From Ypsolopha sequella (lineage: Eukaryota > Arthropoda > Insecta > Lepidoptera > Ypsolophidae): 64,000 nt of DNA. Both the position numbers and the translations under genes were made by a program. Numbering within the stretch: the stretch's first letter is position 1; each line of letters begins with the position of its first letter. The notes under the pieces were generated by a model that was given only the letters and a program-made list of their open reading frames with translations, had not been told where the DNA came from and made no database searches. The stretch is from assembly GCA_934047225.1 (NCBI GenBank), contig OW203984.1, positions 5,713,201 through 5,777,200 on the forward strand. The letters are read 5' to 3'. Shown piece after piece: positions 54,718 to 64,000 of this stretch.

Positions 54718-54965
54718 CTATTCTATAAGCACTACACGGCATGTAACAACGCCTAGTTTTGCTGCTAAGCACGCCAGTTTTTGCAGCATTCGCATCGCAA
54801 CCTTGGACTTGGGGCTCTCCAGTAATACCCGAGTCTGTGGGAACATGTTTGGATCACGTTTCGAATTGCCGCGCCTGCGCACCATGTGAGCGGACGGCGC
54901 ATCCGGTGACGTCCTGGCGAGAAGGGTTGGCGGGCTGGACATGGACAAGGTGCCTTGGGAACTTA
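54718..54965 (-). other. GC-rich open frame, unidentified
   Basis: A minus-strand frame is open for about 80 codons with base composition well above the flanks. It contains SPPTLLARTSPDAPSAHM, RRRGNSKRDPNMFPQTR and LESPKSKVAMRMLQKLACL, then a stop. The upstream side has TTAGTTCTCTAAG, which could serve as a splice acceptor. It could be an exon of the host gene, a piece of a transposon gene, or chance. I recognise no domain and will not assign a product. Confidence 0.3.
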
Positions 54966-55106
54966 GAGAACTAATATACCAAGCCGATTAGACAACTGAG
55001 CTAACTAATTAGCGCCTCTATCAAAAGGTAATAGAATACCCACAATTTTGTGTAGTGACATTTTGGTTTTGTATGTTTATTTATCGTCTTTTGTTTGAGT
55101 TTGATC

Positions 55107-55253
55107 ATGGATCAACGATTAATTGGAAAAACAAACACTTGGCAGACTTTGGCTTTGCTTTTACTATTATTTACACTGGCATCTGATGGTTTTTATAGTG
55201 GTGTGTGGATAGATACAGCAAGCTGTGCTATTTGCGTGTTGCAACCACCCTAG
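55107..55253 (+). other. Small open frame with signal-peptide-like start
   Basis: 48 codons starting MDQRLIGKT, then the hydrophobic run LALLLLLFTLA and SDGFYSG. The shape is that of a secretory signal peptide. No transcript signal, homologue or conserved downstream part is evident, and this can arise by chance. Confidence 0.15.
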
Positions 55254-55424
55254 GGGCGCGTGCAAGAGCTCGAGGGTATTGTCCTGCAGTCACAAGCAAC
55301 GCCTACAGTCCCTAAGCTAAATTTGATGGCTGTGAGACTGTTGTTAGTACCAAAATAAAATAAAACAAGCACAGCAAGCTGTGTTCTGTACGTTTAATTG
55401 CTGTCACAATCCTGCTAGTCTAGC

Positions 55425-55549
55425 ATAGCAAACCATATCGAGCACGATAGCGCGTGAGAAAGTGCTTTCTCTCACTCTGTTGATCTACCTCGAGAGGAAT
55501 AGACATGTTGTATCGAGCGGTTAAAGCTCGATATGGTCTGCTAAGCTAA
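55425..55549. mobile_element. Short palindromic element
   Basis: AGCATAGCAAACCATATCGA at the left and the complement of TCGATATGGTCTGCTAAGCT at the right agree at about 20 of 22 positions, about 125 bp in total. No target duplication seen. Confidence 0.6.
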
Positions 55550-55654
55550 ACCATTAGGAGACACGTGCAAAAGCCATCCCCAACGTAATGCAAAAGTAAC
55601 CAGGACCAAAAGCTTACTTGCTTTTTGAAGCACGCAAATGGGGCAAAATGTGTC

Positions 55655-55715
55655 GCTATGGAATTGGCGACCTTCAGATCAGCAACCCAAACTCGACCAC
55701 TAGACCACAGCGGTA
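55655..55715 (-). repeat. tRNA-related sequence (possible SINE head)
   Basis: The minus strand has GTGGTCTAGTGGTCGAGTTT, like a pol III A box, then GCTGATCTGAAGGTCGCCAA, like an anticodon-to-T-arm stretch whose B box has decayed. Not a functional tRNA gene. Confidence 0.4.
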
Positions 55716-56322
55716 ACTCTCACTCAAAACCTATAAAACGCCTAAAGCCCCTAACCTAAATGGTCTTAAAGCAGCTTTAATTTGTTTAATGGCTGTAAGA
55801 CAGTTTCCACCCATTCGTCGACAACGTGCCTCATTTAATAGAGCAATAAAAAACGTTCGACTCGGCTTACGTAATCCGTATTATTTCCGTGACTTCGAAG
55901 GTCAGCTTAAGATCTTTACGGACACAAGCGTAACAAAAAAGTATCAACAAAATGGGCTTCTGTCCTGGGATGCTTTTGTAATGTTAGTGATTTACTGGAC
56001 CTTTGTATTTTAAGTACAAAAATACAATCCAAAACCACCGATAGCAAATCCTGCACCTGGTCTTCTGTACTCCAGAAACCTAACTGACATATTGTCGTGT
56101 CAGCGATATGAAAACAAGGAGTTTACATGGATCCGGTGACGATTCCGCTTTGATCACTCACCGAATCGCTCCCTGTCAGCTTTATTGTAGATGTCGATTC
56201 CCATATATATTGTTTTTTATATGCATTTTTAAATGTGAAATGTTTCCAATTTGTATTACAACTTAATACTCATTTTCGTCGTCTTTAATGTGTATTCCTT
56301 TGCTGTTTAAAACCCGACCAGC
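55716..56322. other. No recognised feature
   Basis: A 74-codon frame (55789-56013) has no known motif. Otherwise unassigned. Confidence 0.4.
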
Positions 56323-56553
56323 CCCCCTATTCTGTATCTAAAGTTGCCAACTGCACAGGGTGCCTATCGTCAAAAACATAAATAAAAACTAAACTTTCAA
56401 AATTGCTTTTAGTGGGTATTGAACTATTTACGAACTGTGTCGTCACTTCAAGTGCTAACATGCCCTTAGACAATCGGAATTCGATAGTATATCTATGTTT
56501 TTGATGATAGACACCCAGTCCAGAAGGCAACTAGAGATACATAATAGGCCCGC
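56323..56553. mobile_element. Foldback MITE, copy 2 (inverted to 27690)
   Basis: CCCCCTATTCTGTATCTAAA at the left and CTAGAGATACATAATAGGCC at the right, matching 27690-27930 in the opposite sense with the same ACTGTGTCGTCACTTCAAGT centre. Confidence 0.75.
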
Positions 56554-57236
56554 AGTTTGCTGTTTGTTTTAGACATGCAACTGTCTCGAAACGTCGGGTG
56601 TCCCCTTTTCGTAAAAAAGGTAAACATTTATCACGGTAGACCCGATTATATATATTATAATGTGTAAAACCAGTCAAACTTAAGGCTGATTCCATAATAG
56701 GTCTACAAAAGTGATCAACACATCTGCATGCCACAAGTTGTGACATGATTTTCATTTTTATTTGAGGACCATGCACACCATAAGATTTATTTCAAAACCT
56801 AAATGTCAAACAGGAATAAGTACGCTAAAAAAATCTCCTTAGACAACAAGCTAAAACGTAATGACAGCTCACATTTTTTTAATTACACAAGAATTGTACT
56901 TGAGATGTAGCAAGATGGCCGTAGTAATTAGAATAATTGTACTACTATTATCTGATTTGCATATCACAAGATTGGTTTTATTTGCATCCGTGTACTTGGC
57001 ATAGCGTTTCCTTTGTAAGCTGTAATTAACAGAACTCGAGCCAAGCTGCAGATGTGCCAGGTCAAAATGACACGCCACCTCTTTTAGGATTCCGTCAAAA
57101 ACCAAAAACCCTTATTGGCAAGGCGTGACGTGAGGATTCATTAAAACTAGACCTAGTCAATGCACATTTAAAAGATGGAGCTTTTTCATACACTATCCCG
57201 ATTAGTGGAAGATTTATAGCAACCCAATGTATGGGA
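56554..57236. other. No recognised feature
   Basis: Unique-looking, nothing assignable. Confidence 0.4.
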
Positions 57237-58081
57237 ACCAATATTTTCGTCATTAAAGCATGAAACTTGGCATACTTATTACTTAGATGTACTGGAGTAG
57301 AAAACGCCCGGGATACAGCGGGTAACACTCTGCTGGGGGGGGCTAGAGGGGGGGGAAGTTTCCTTACGCTGCGCCCTCTTTTGAGCCTCATATCTGCTCA
57401 TTTATACCTATTAGGGCAAGTGTGGTGTCATTTTCAGATAAATAAAGGATGGCCAATCATTTTCTGGTATATAAAAAACACCTCTACATAGAAAAAAAAA
57501 GAAATACGACGCAAAATATGAAATATTATTAACAAAAAAAAATTTAGAAGTGTCGATAAATTTCAAATTAGTAAAGATATCGACATAAAAAAAATATATT
57601 TAGAAAGCCACATTCATCCAAATTCCAACAATATAAATTTTATTGGAATGATTTATGAAAAAATGTGAAAAAAAAAAAAATTAACACAGCGCGGCAGAGC
57701 AACGCACTTACTTTTCTTGGAAAAATATTGACAACAAAAACTATTTTTATAGTCGGTAGGTTACCGTTGCTAGTCAAAATAGTGTTTTTAAAAAGAAGAC
57801 ATATTTTTGGATAAACCTTGTGTATAGTACACGTATGTATGTATATGTAGTACGTACATATTTTTTATTTCACATAACTCAGCGCACTTTAGTTGCCGCT
57901 GAAAACATTTGCACCTGGCGCCCGCAGTTCTTTTTGCATCTGCACCTGATCATTTCCATGCAAGCATCGGCAGCTACTGGCAAGTATATCCATGTAGTTT
58001 GCCAGCTGTCATCGATTTTGGTCCATCCCCAATTAGATGGACTAGGAAGATTTTGAGTCGGTGACATCTGACCCCATACAT
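57237..58081 (-). repeat. Left arm of a large inverted repeat
   Basis: Almost the exact reverse complement of 59068-59910 over about 845 bp. Read on the minus strand it holds the last 65 or so codons of the decayed gene described at 58082-59270, then its 3' flanking sequence, in the same order as the right arm. Differences are a few substitutions and homopolymer-length changes. Confidence 0.9.
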
Positions 58082-59270
58082 AGTCCATGTAACCAAGGAA
58101 CCATGTAACCATGAGTTAACCAAGGTATCGCGTATAGATATCGTCTGGGACACGTATAACAGCGAAAGCTTGAAAAATTTAACCAGGGAGAAACGTGGCA
58201 GGGGCCTGAGAACATGGGTGACTGCAACCACAAGAATACCCAAAGGTTGGGCAAACTTTCTGAGAGACAATACTAACAAGGAAGAGTTATTTCATTTACT
58301 CTATTGTTTTTCTTATGACTGATGAAAGGAAAGACGTTTATGCTACAGATGGACCCAATATCTTATCTAAAAGTACTCGCGACACACAAAGATTAGCGCC
58401 ATGTAACCATGAAGAGGCGGACACAAGAATGATGGTAAATGTGGCTGACGCAGTAAGCCAGGGTTTTACACGGATTATGATTCGCACTGTAGATACCGAT
58501 GTAGTGGTGCTGGCAATCGCAAGTGTGCAACAATTACCTCAGCTAGAGGAGCTATGGGTACACGTAAGTACTGGGAAACACCACCAGTACCTTTGTTGTC
58601 ATGAAATAGCAAATACTCTAGGTAACAATTATATGATTATGATTTTATTTATCTACGTGACGTGCTTAGATAATGTAAAAAATATTTTTTTTTACAGGGC
58701 CACAAAAAGCAAAAGTTCTGCCTCTGTTCCATCAACGCCTTTACAGGTTATGATACAGTCTCTTCTTTTAACGACAAAGGAAAGAAGAGTGCATTCGAAG
58801 CCTGCAATGCTTTTCCTGATGCTACAGAAGGCTTTATGACAGCTTTTGATGAGAGAATTTGCGATGCGATGGCAATAATAGAAAAATTTGTTGTTATTTT
58901 GTATGACAGGTAAATGTTTTTGTTTTGTTTTAGATCTAGCTCATTCTCGTGTGTAGATGAATGCCGAAAGCACCTTTTTACAAAAAAAGACGGCCAGCTG
59001 GAAAACATACCACCCACAAAAGGAGCTCTGCACCAGCATTTCCTGCGAGCAGTGTTTCAAGCAGTCCATGTATGGGGTCAGATGTCACCGACTCAAAATC
59101 TTCCTAGTCCATCTAATTGGGGATGGACCAAAATCGATGACAGCTGGCAAACTACATGGATAGACTTGCCAGTAGCTGCCGATGCTTGCATGGAAATGAT
59201 CAGGTGCAGATGCAAAAAGAACTGCGGGCGCCAGGTGCAAATGTTTTCAGCGGCAACTAAAGTGCGCTGA
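58082..59270 (+). pseudogene. Decayed transposon-type gene (CNHEEADTR / CxCKK family)
   Basis: Blocks in order: RIDIVWDTYNSESLK and RGRGLRTWV (58120-58300), a frameshift, then YATDGPNILSKS, APCNHEEADTRMMV, IMIRTVDTDVVVLAIASV and ELWVHVSTGK up to 58620. A 76-bp intron with GT/AG ends (58622-58697) follows. After a second frameshift come DTVSSFNDKGKKSAFEA and ICDAMAIIEKFVVILYDR, then a 24-base GT...AG gap too short for a normal intron, CRKHLFTKKDGQ, WGWTKIDDSWQTTW and a cysteine-rich end (CRCKKNC). I know these motifs from multicopy, uncharacterised proteins in insects and cnidarians, probably transposon-encoded. The last third lies in the right inverted arm. Frameshifts make it non-functional. 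Confidence 0.6.
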
Positions 59271-59910
59271 GTTATGTGAAATAAAAAATATGTACGTACT
59301 ACATATACATACATACGTGTACTATACACAAGGTTTATCCAAAAATATGTCTTCTTTTTAAAAACACTATTTTGACTAGCAACGGTAACCTACCGACTAT
59401 AAAAGTAGTTTTTGCTGTCAATATTTTTCCAAGAAAAGTAAGTGCGTTGCTCTGCCGCGCTGTGTTAATTTTTTTTTTTCACATTTTTTCATAAATCATT
59501 CCAATAAAATTTATATTGTTGGAATTTGGATGAATGTGGCTTTCTAAATATATTTTTTTTATGTCGATATCTTTACTAATTTGAAATTTATCGACACTTC
59601 TAAATTTTTTTTTGTTAATAATATTTCATATTTTGCGTCGTATTTCTTTTTTTTTCTATGTAGGTGTTTTTTATATACCAGAAAATGATTGGCCATCCTT
59701 TATTTATCTGAAAATGACACCACACTTGCCCTAATAGGTATAAATGAGCAGATATGAGGCTCAAAAGAGGGCGCAGCGTAAGGAAACTTCCCCCCCCCTC
59801 TAGCCCCCCCCCAGCAGAGTGTTACCCGCTGTATCCCGGGCGTTTTCTACTCCAGTACACCTAAGTAACAAGTATGCCAAGTTTCATGCTTTAATGACGA
59901 AAATATTGGT
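59068..59910 (+). repeat. Right arm of a large inverted repeat
   Basis: Partner of 57237-58081. Contains the end of the decayed gene (stop near 59268-59270) followed by about 640 bp of AT-rich 3' sequence ending ACGAAAATATTGGT. The arms are separated by about 986 bp. Confidence 0.9.
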
Positions 59911-60011
59911 GTATGGCTATAAATACTCCACTAGATGCACTTTTCGCCATTTCACTTTCAGAAAGTTTGTTAAATTCGGAATTAGCCCGACATGGTCAAC
60001 TACTTAGACGG

Positions 60012-60356
60012 GAACATCCATCTACGATATACGCTTGGCGGACTCCATCAATTTATACGGAAACATCCATCTACGATATACGCTTGGCGGACTCCATCAA
60101 TTTATACGGAAACATCCATCTACGATATACGCTTGGCGGACTCCATCAATTTATACGGAAACATCCATCTACGATATACGCTTGGCGAACTCCATCAATT
60201 TATACAGAAACATCCATCTACGATATACGCTTGGCGGACTCCATCAATTTATACGGAAACATCCATCTACGATATACGCTTGGCGGACTCCATCAATTTA
60301 TACAGAAACATCCATCTACGATATACGCTTGGCGGACTTGATCAATTTACATGGCG
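60012..60356. repeat. Minisatellite, seven copies of a 49-bp unit
   Basis: CATCCATCTACGATATACGC starts at 60015 and then every 49 bases to 60309. Units vary little; GGCGAAC replaces GGCGGAC once and CAGAAA replaces CGGAAA twice. With 49 not divisible by three and no stops in the unit, all three plus frames are open through the array, so the 115-142 codon frames here are not genes. It starts about 100 bp after the large inverted repeat. Confidence 0.95.
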
Positions 60357-60832
60357 GTGGTGGTAATAACAACAAAGGGTAGTATGGTATATGGGGTAGT
60401 AAGGGTAGTATGGTATATGATATGGGGTAGTAAGTGTATTGTCACACACTAGAAAATGCGATCTAACTATAGTGTTTTATCAAAAATACCACCTGCACAT
60501 CAAATTTGGTTTGGCTTGTTTTAGGGGAACAATTGTAGGATTTTTGTGTTGTCATAAAAAAGATTTTCCGATAAAATAATGCGGTCTCTGCGGTCCGATA
60601 CAAACTAAAATTTCTTAAATAGTTAACATATGAATGAAGTAAACGGAACACAAGGCTCACAGTTAACTCAATAAAAAAAGAAATATAGACCTTACTTTTG
60701 TATAGGTTTTAAACTGTCAAATTTCACATTTTTTGGCGTTTAGGAAATTAAATCTAATATTTTGGCGATATTTCGTATTTTATATCAGCAACACAAAGTT
60801 TAATGTACTATTATTAGCAAGAAGCCTGTATG
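60357..60832. other. Unassigned, with a short GGGTAGTATGGTATATG duplication
   Basis: 60378-60440 repeats GGGTAGTATGGTATATG and GGGGTAGTAAG. The rest is AT-rich. Confidence 0.4.
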
Positions 60833-60919
60833 TATAGTATAGTATAGTATAGTATAGTATAGTATAGTATAGTATAGTATAGTATAGTATAGTATAGTAT
60901 AGTATAGTATAGTATAGTA
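60833..60919. repeat. TATAG pentanucleotide microsatellite
   Basis: About 17 uninterrupted copies of a 5-base unit (TATAG in one register). Its purity suggests it is still variable in length. Confidence 0.98.
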
Positions 60920-61470
60920 CCAATATTTACCATCTGTATATGGCTTAATCCGTTGAGATTAACAAATCGCATTGTTGTTTTTATTTTATTTAAGTATTGA
61001 ATATGAATGTTCACTTGTTTTTTTACTTTTTAACTGTTTGTGGCTTTTGAGTGGTCTGAATTAAAGGCGAGTTTAATAAATTTACAGCTGAACGTAAGCG
61101 AGCCCAAACATTACGAAACTAATCGCTGGCGCATCTTTAAACCGTTCAGTTTTCGGTTTTCGAAAACAATAGAAAAACAATTGATATGAGGAACGATCGT
61201 GCCTTGGACCTGTGATCTGGATTTAGGGATAAGTATAGTACGTTTCGGACCTCGACGAGTGCTGAGCCCATAAGTATGCAGTTTCGAAGCGAATACGACC
61301 GACTAATAAGCGAGTGTAAAAGAATTTAATTGCCACCTTTTGTTGCCCGCGGCGGGGCTACCTTAAAAGGTTTAAGTGGTCAGCTTTTTGTTCAAAATTT
61401 CGAGTTCAATGAACAGTTTAAATGCTAGTTACTAGGGGACCAAACACAACGGTCTTAGTTATAGGTACAA
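60920..61470. other. No recognised feature
   Basis: Unique-looking, nothing assignable. Confidence 0.4.
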
Positions 61471-61734
61471 TGCAGTGGCGTGCATAGAACTTTTTTCCGG
61501 AAAAGCAAACAGAATGTCAAGTTTGGCAGTAAAAAAAATATGAAAAAATTTAAATAACACTTTGAAAAACGAAAGTTTGTATGACGCCAGGGTAGGCACT
61601 CCTACCCTAGATGCCTAGAGTGAACATTTTCATAACAACTTTTTTTTTCAAAGTGTTATTTAAATATTTTTTTTACTGTCACACTTGACCTTCTGATTGC
61701 TTTTCCGGAAAAAAGTTCTATGCACGCCACTGCA
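61471..61734. mobile_element. Foldback MITE with CAGTGGCGTGCATAGA ends
   Basis: GCAGTGGCGTGCATAGAACT and its exact complement at the right; arms continue through TTTTTTCCGGAAAAGCAA and AAATAACACTTTGAAAAA. CAGTGGCGTGC ends are common in hAT-type MITEs, but I see no clean 8-bp duplication. Confidence 0.75.
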
Positions 61735-61929
61735 TGTATGTATATCTATATAATATTTACGGATTATGAAACCTTGCCATAATAAACATAAACTTTTGAT
61801 AATGAATGTATTCAATAGTTAGCGTTTTGTTTATTGATGAAAAGAATATAGGAATATTATACTTTCATTAAAATTAGAGAGTGACATCATTGAGACTATT
61901 TATGCTGCGAAAGTGCTGCCACTTTAGAA

Positions 61930-62571
61930 AAATAGTAGTTTATGCTACAAGGGCGAAAAGGAATAAACGAGTGTTTTAAACGTAACCGAGTAGGTAATTT
62001 AGTAGATGCTAGTGATTGTTGGCACTTGGTGGAATTTATAAAACATTGCACGTCATTTTAGACATGGTTGTAGTGTATATTATTTATTTGTTGGTTAGGA
62101 TGTGTAAAAGGCCCTAGAAAATGCTTTACAGCGAAACCGGTCGGGTATAATAAAGTTATATGTAATATTAATATGTGGATAAGTACAAGTGTTTTTTTAA
62201 AAACAACGAGTAGGTAATTTATTGCTTTTACGCCCGTGTATCATAGATACTACGTTTTTCAATGCATAGTGTGAGGAAATAAAACAAATATAATCAAAGA
62301 AAACCATTTAATTATGAAAGCTGAAAGTTACATTGTTACAATTTTGCAAGTTAATGATTGGCTCAAAAGGACTGTATCCAGAGCCGTTAAACAGTGGAAA
62401 AAAAAGTATAACATTTATGGTACACAAGAAAGGTTGCAGGTTAGCCAACTTTTCGTAAATAAATAAAAAAAAATTATAGTAATAAAGCCCTAGGGCAAAA
62501 TAATCAACTATCTGTTCGGTCTTGATGCATAAATAGTGGGCCTTTAAGAGCACTTGCATTGAAAAAAATAT
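61930..62571 (+). repeat. Three-copy interspersed repeat, copy C (interrupted)
   Basis: Same repeat as 1189-1566, split at 62002-62206 by another insertion. Carries an extra AATTATGAAAGCTGAAAGTT segment not present in A or B and extends further at its right end (GAGCACTTGCATTGAAAAA). Confidence 0.7.
62002..62206 (+). mobile_element. 205-bp retroposed insertion
   Basis: Flanked by exact 15-bp copies of CGAGTAGGTAATTTA (61987-62001 and 62207-62221) and located within repeat copy C. Contains CGAAACCGGTCGGGTATAAT, an AATAAA signal and an A-rich end (TTTTTTTAAAAACAA). Size, duplication and tail point to retroposition by a LINE; the source (LINE 3' end or cellular RNA) is unknown. Confidence 0.7.
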
Positions 62572-62865
62572 TATTTACATACTAGAATAATTATTGAAAA
62601 TCTGCTTCAGTAAATGCGTAGACATAGCAATGAACTATTTTTAAATAGTATAGTTTTTATAGACAACGTCTTTGATGAGCTAAAATTTTAACTTATGCCA
62701 AAAGTGGCCGTTTTCAGCGTATAACGTACTTGAAAAAAAAGTAATTCTTAGTTCACGTAATACATTACAATATAAGTATCTACGGAATATAACAAAAGTG
62801 TTAATGTATTAATAATTGTATGTTAAAACGTTTGAAAATAAATTTCTTATACTACATATATTTTA
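62572..62865. other. No recognised feature
   Basis: AT-rich, nothing assignable. Confidence 0.4.
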
Positions 62866-63071
62866 AATATTATTAGGGTGCATTATAAACTAGATCTTTT
62901 CTATCGGCAACAAATCTAAAGACATGAATTTGAAAAAAATCCCCGGGCCAGGATTGATAACAAGAGGTCGCAGGTTCGTATCCTGGCCCGGGGAATTTTT
63001 TCAAATTCTTGTCTTTGGATTTGTTGCTGATTGATCTTTTCTAGTTTGTAATGCACTCTAATAATATTTAG
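62866..63071. mobile_element. Palindromic element with a tRNA-like T-arm at its centre
   Basis: Arms ATTATTAGGGTGCATTATAA ... GCAACAAATCTAAAGACA ... TTTGAAAAAAATCCCCGGGC and complement pair over about 90 bp each. Near the tip sits AGGTCGCAGGTTCGTATCCTG, in which CAGG-TTCGTAT-CCTG is a standard tRNA T-stem and 7-base loop, running into GCCCGGGGA. This looks like part of a tRNA-derived sequence enclosed in a foldback. An intact tRNA is not present. Confidence 0.65.
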
Positions 63072-63520
63072 AGTATTCATAGCGATGGATTTCGCAAAAT
63101 AAACATAATCTACATATATTTTATTAAATTCTTAGCGAAGAGAAGTCATTCAGTATTGTTTTACCCCATTGCAGTATCGTATTACACAATAGCCATTCAT
63201 CACAAAAAGAGGCTATAAATCTCAAATTAGGGACATTGTAAAGTTTTACTGACTCCCACCACACCGAGAGTTCATATTACTCTTTTGTAAAATAAATAAA
63301 ATAGAAACAAAAAAAGATAACTTTTTGTTAAATTCTACGAAACGTTTACGGCCCGTGGCATTGAGTCATTAAACTGAAAGGCTATTGTTGAACAATAGGC
63401 TAAAATTAGTTTCTGTTGATTAAACGAAAGATTAAATAAACTCAGTGGTAGGTACTTTTGACTTGTGAAATCATGATACTTGCTAAAATGCAGTCTCAAA
63501 TTTACCATAAAAAACAACAG
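63072..63520. other. No recognised feature
   Basis: AT-rich; frames here are short and unrecognised. Confidence 0.4.
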
Positions 63521-63609
63521 ACATATCGTCACGATATGATTCCCCATTCCCCGAGGGGGTCACAGGTGTTCCCAAGTGTGAACAGTGAAATGAAAGTCAC
63601 AGTCCACAC
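63521..63609 (+). repeat. Interspersed repeat fragment, copy 2
   Basis: ACATATCGTCACGATATGAT ... CACAGGTGTTCCC ... GAAAGTCACAGTCCACACTT, matching 381-466. It probably extends to about 63650. Confidence 0.5.
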
Positions 63610-64000
63610 TTGCTACACCCGCTTTTAACAGTATGTGAACAATCCCAAAACCCTCAAAAGAGATTAAATAAAATAGCTTTTCCAGAACGGGTATAACGTG
63701 TATTGTCTTTGAAATGATACATAAAAACTTCCATATCGCGATGCAATCTATCTGTAACGCCATCTAGTGTTTACTTTTACAGATAGGTACTACACTTAAC
63801 AGTATGTTTGCATTAAATAAAGAGTTAGTAAATAGGTATGTTGGCAAATGTGAAAGTTTCCAAATATACTGTCATTATTATAAGTTTTAATGATTTCACG
63901 CTATCTACCATTTTAACTGGGGTTTCATTGTGTTGAAATTATTGCTGTTGATCTGTCATGTATGTTTAGGTCTATATTTGTATATATTATATGTACATAT
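63610..64000. other. No recognised feature
   Basis: AT-rich end of the window; no shared repeat or exon. Confidence 0.4.

Noticed and set aside
57820..58056. Identical 78-codon frames at 57820-58056 (plus) and 59093-59329 (minus) as a duplicated gene
   Set aside because: Both are antisense readings of the C-terminal codons and 3' flank of the transposon-type gene in the inverted arms.
58910..58933. Second intron of the decayed gene (GT...AG, 24 bases)
   Set aside because: Too short for splicing in insects; more likely a shrunken intron or an insertion in a dead copy.
59913..60382. Plus-strand frames of 115-142 codons encoding a repetitive peptide
   Set aside because: All three frames are open through the 49-bp array, as expected from a stop-free unit; no start context or domain.
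62936..63000. A functional tRNA gene
   Set aside because: Only a T-arm and acceptor-like half are present; no D-arm or anticodon arm can be drawn.

Overview
This looks like a window of an insect nuclear genome, almost certainly a moth or butterfly (Lepidoptera). It is AT-rich and has no compact gene organisation. It is full of element types I associate with Lepidoptera: Helitrons ending in a GC hairpin plus CTAG, the interspersed repeat that opens with CCGGCCAAGTGCG and closes with GACAGACAG tracts, an RTE-type LINE C-terminus, and many short foldback elements. No prokaryotic operon, rRNA gene, intact tRNA gene or CRISPR array is visible. Assignments rest on reading the sequence and on family knowledge; no database search was possible.

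Only one host-gene piece is convincing. It is a 124-bp exon on the minus strand at 13377-13500, with good splice sites at both ends. It encodes 41 residues of the methyl-CpG-binding-domain fold as found in MBD5/MBD6-type proteins (Drosophila six-banded type). If this gene is intact, most or all of the window is its introns: at least 13 kb on the 3' side, and on the 5' side either up to 50 kb or up to an exon I did not recognise.

The rest is mainly transposable elements, listed left to right. 1-5 kb: foldbacks, a three-copy repeat and a TTAA element. 5-14 kb: TTAA elements, a hAT-like element carrying a nested piggyBac-like element (9.1-10.4 kb), and two Helitrons (11.9-13.3 kb), one ending about 50 bp from the exon's splice donor. 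14-28 kb: TTAA elements, TA-flanked foldbacks and LINE 3' ends. 28.9-29.7 kb: ten copies of an 80-bp tandem repeat. 31-34 kb: a YqaJ-exonuclease-like fragment and a Tc1/IS630-type transposon that lost its catalytic core. 34-46 kb: TTAA elements, LINE tails, palindromes and a hAT remnant with a perfect 8-bp target duplication. 46.1-46.7 kb: a 607-bp SINE with a 5S rRNA-like promoter and a 15-bp target duplication. 49-51 kb: a foldback, a truncated RTE LINE with a 10-bp duplication, and a TTAA element. 57.2-59.9 kb: two inverted arms of about 845 bp around a decayed transposon-type gene, which could form a long hairpin RNA. 60.0-60.9 kb: a 49-bp tandem repeat and a pentanucleotide array. 61.5-63.1 kb: foldbacks, one with a tRNA-like T-arm at its centre.

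Several insertions have exact target duplications (45094, 46071, 49986 and 62002) and others have TA or TTAA duplications, so their boundaries are firm. Family names based only on terminal sequences are less firm and are marked so. Some unique stretches could hold regulatory DNA or unrecognised exons.
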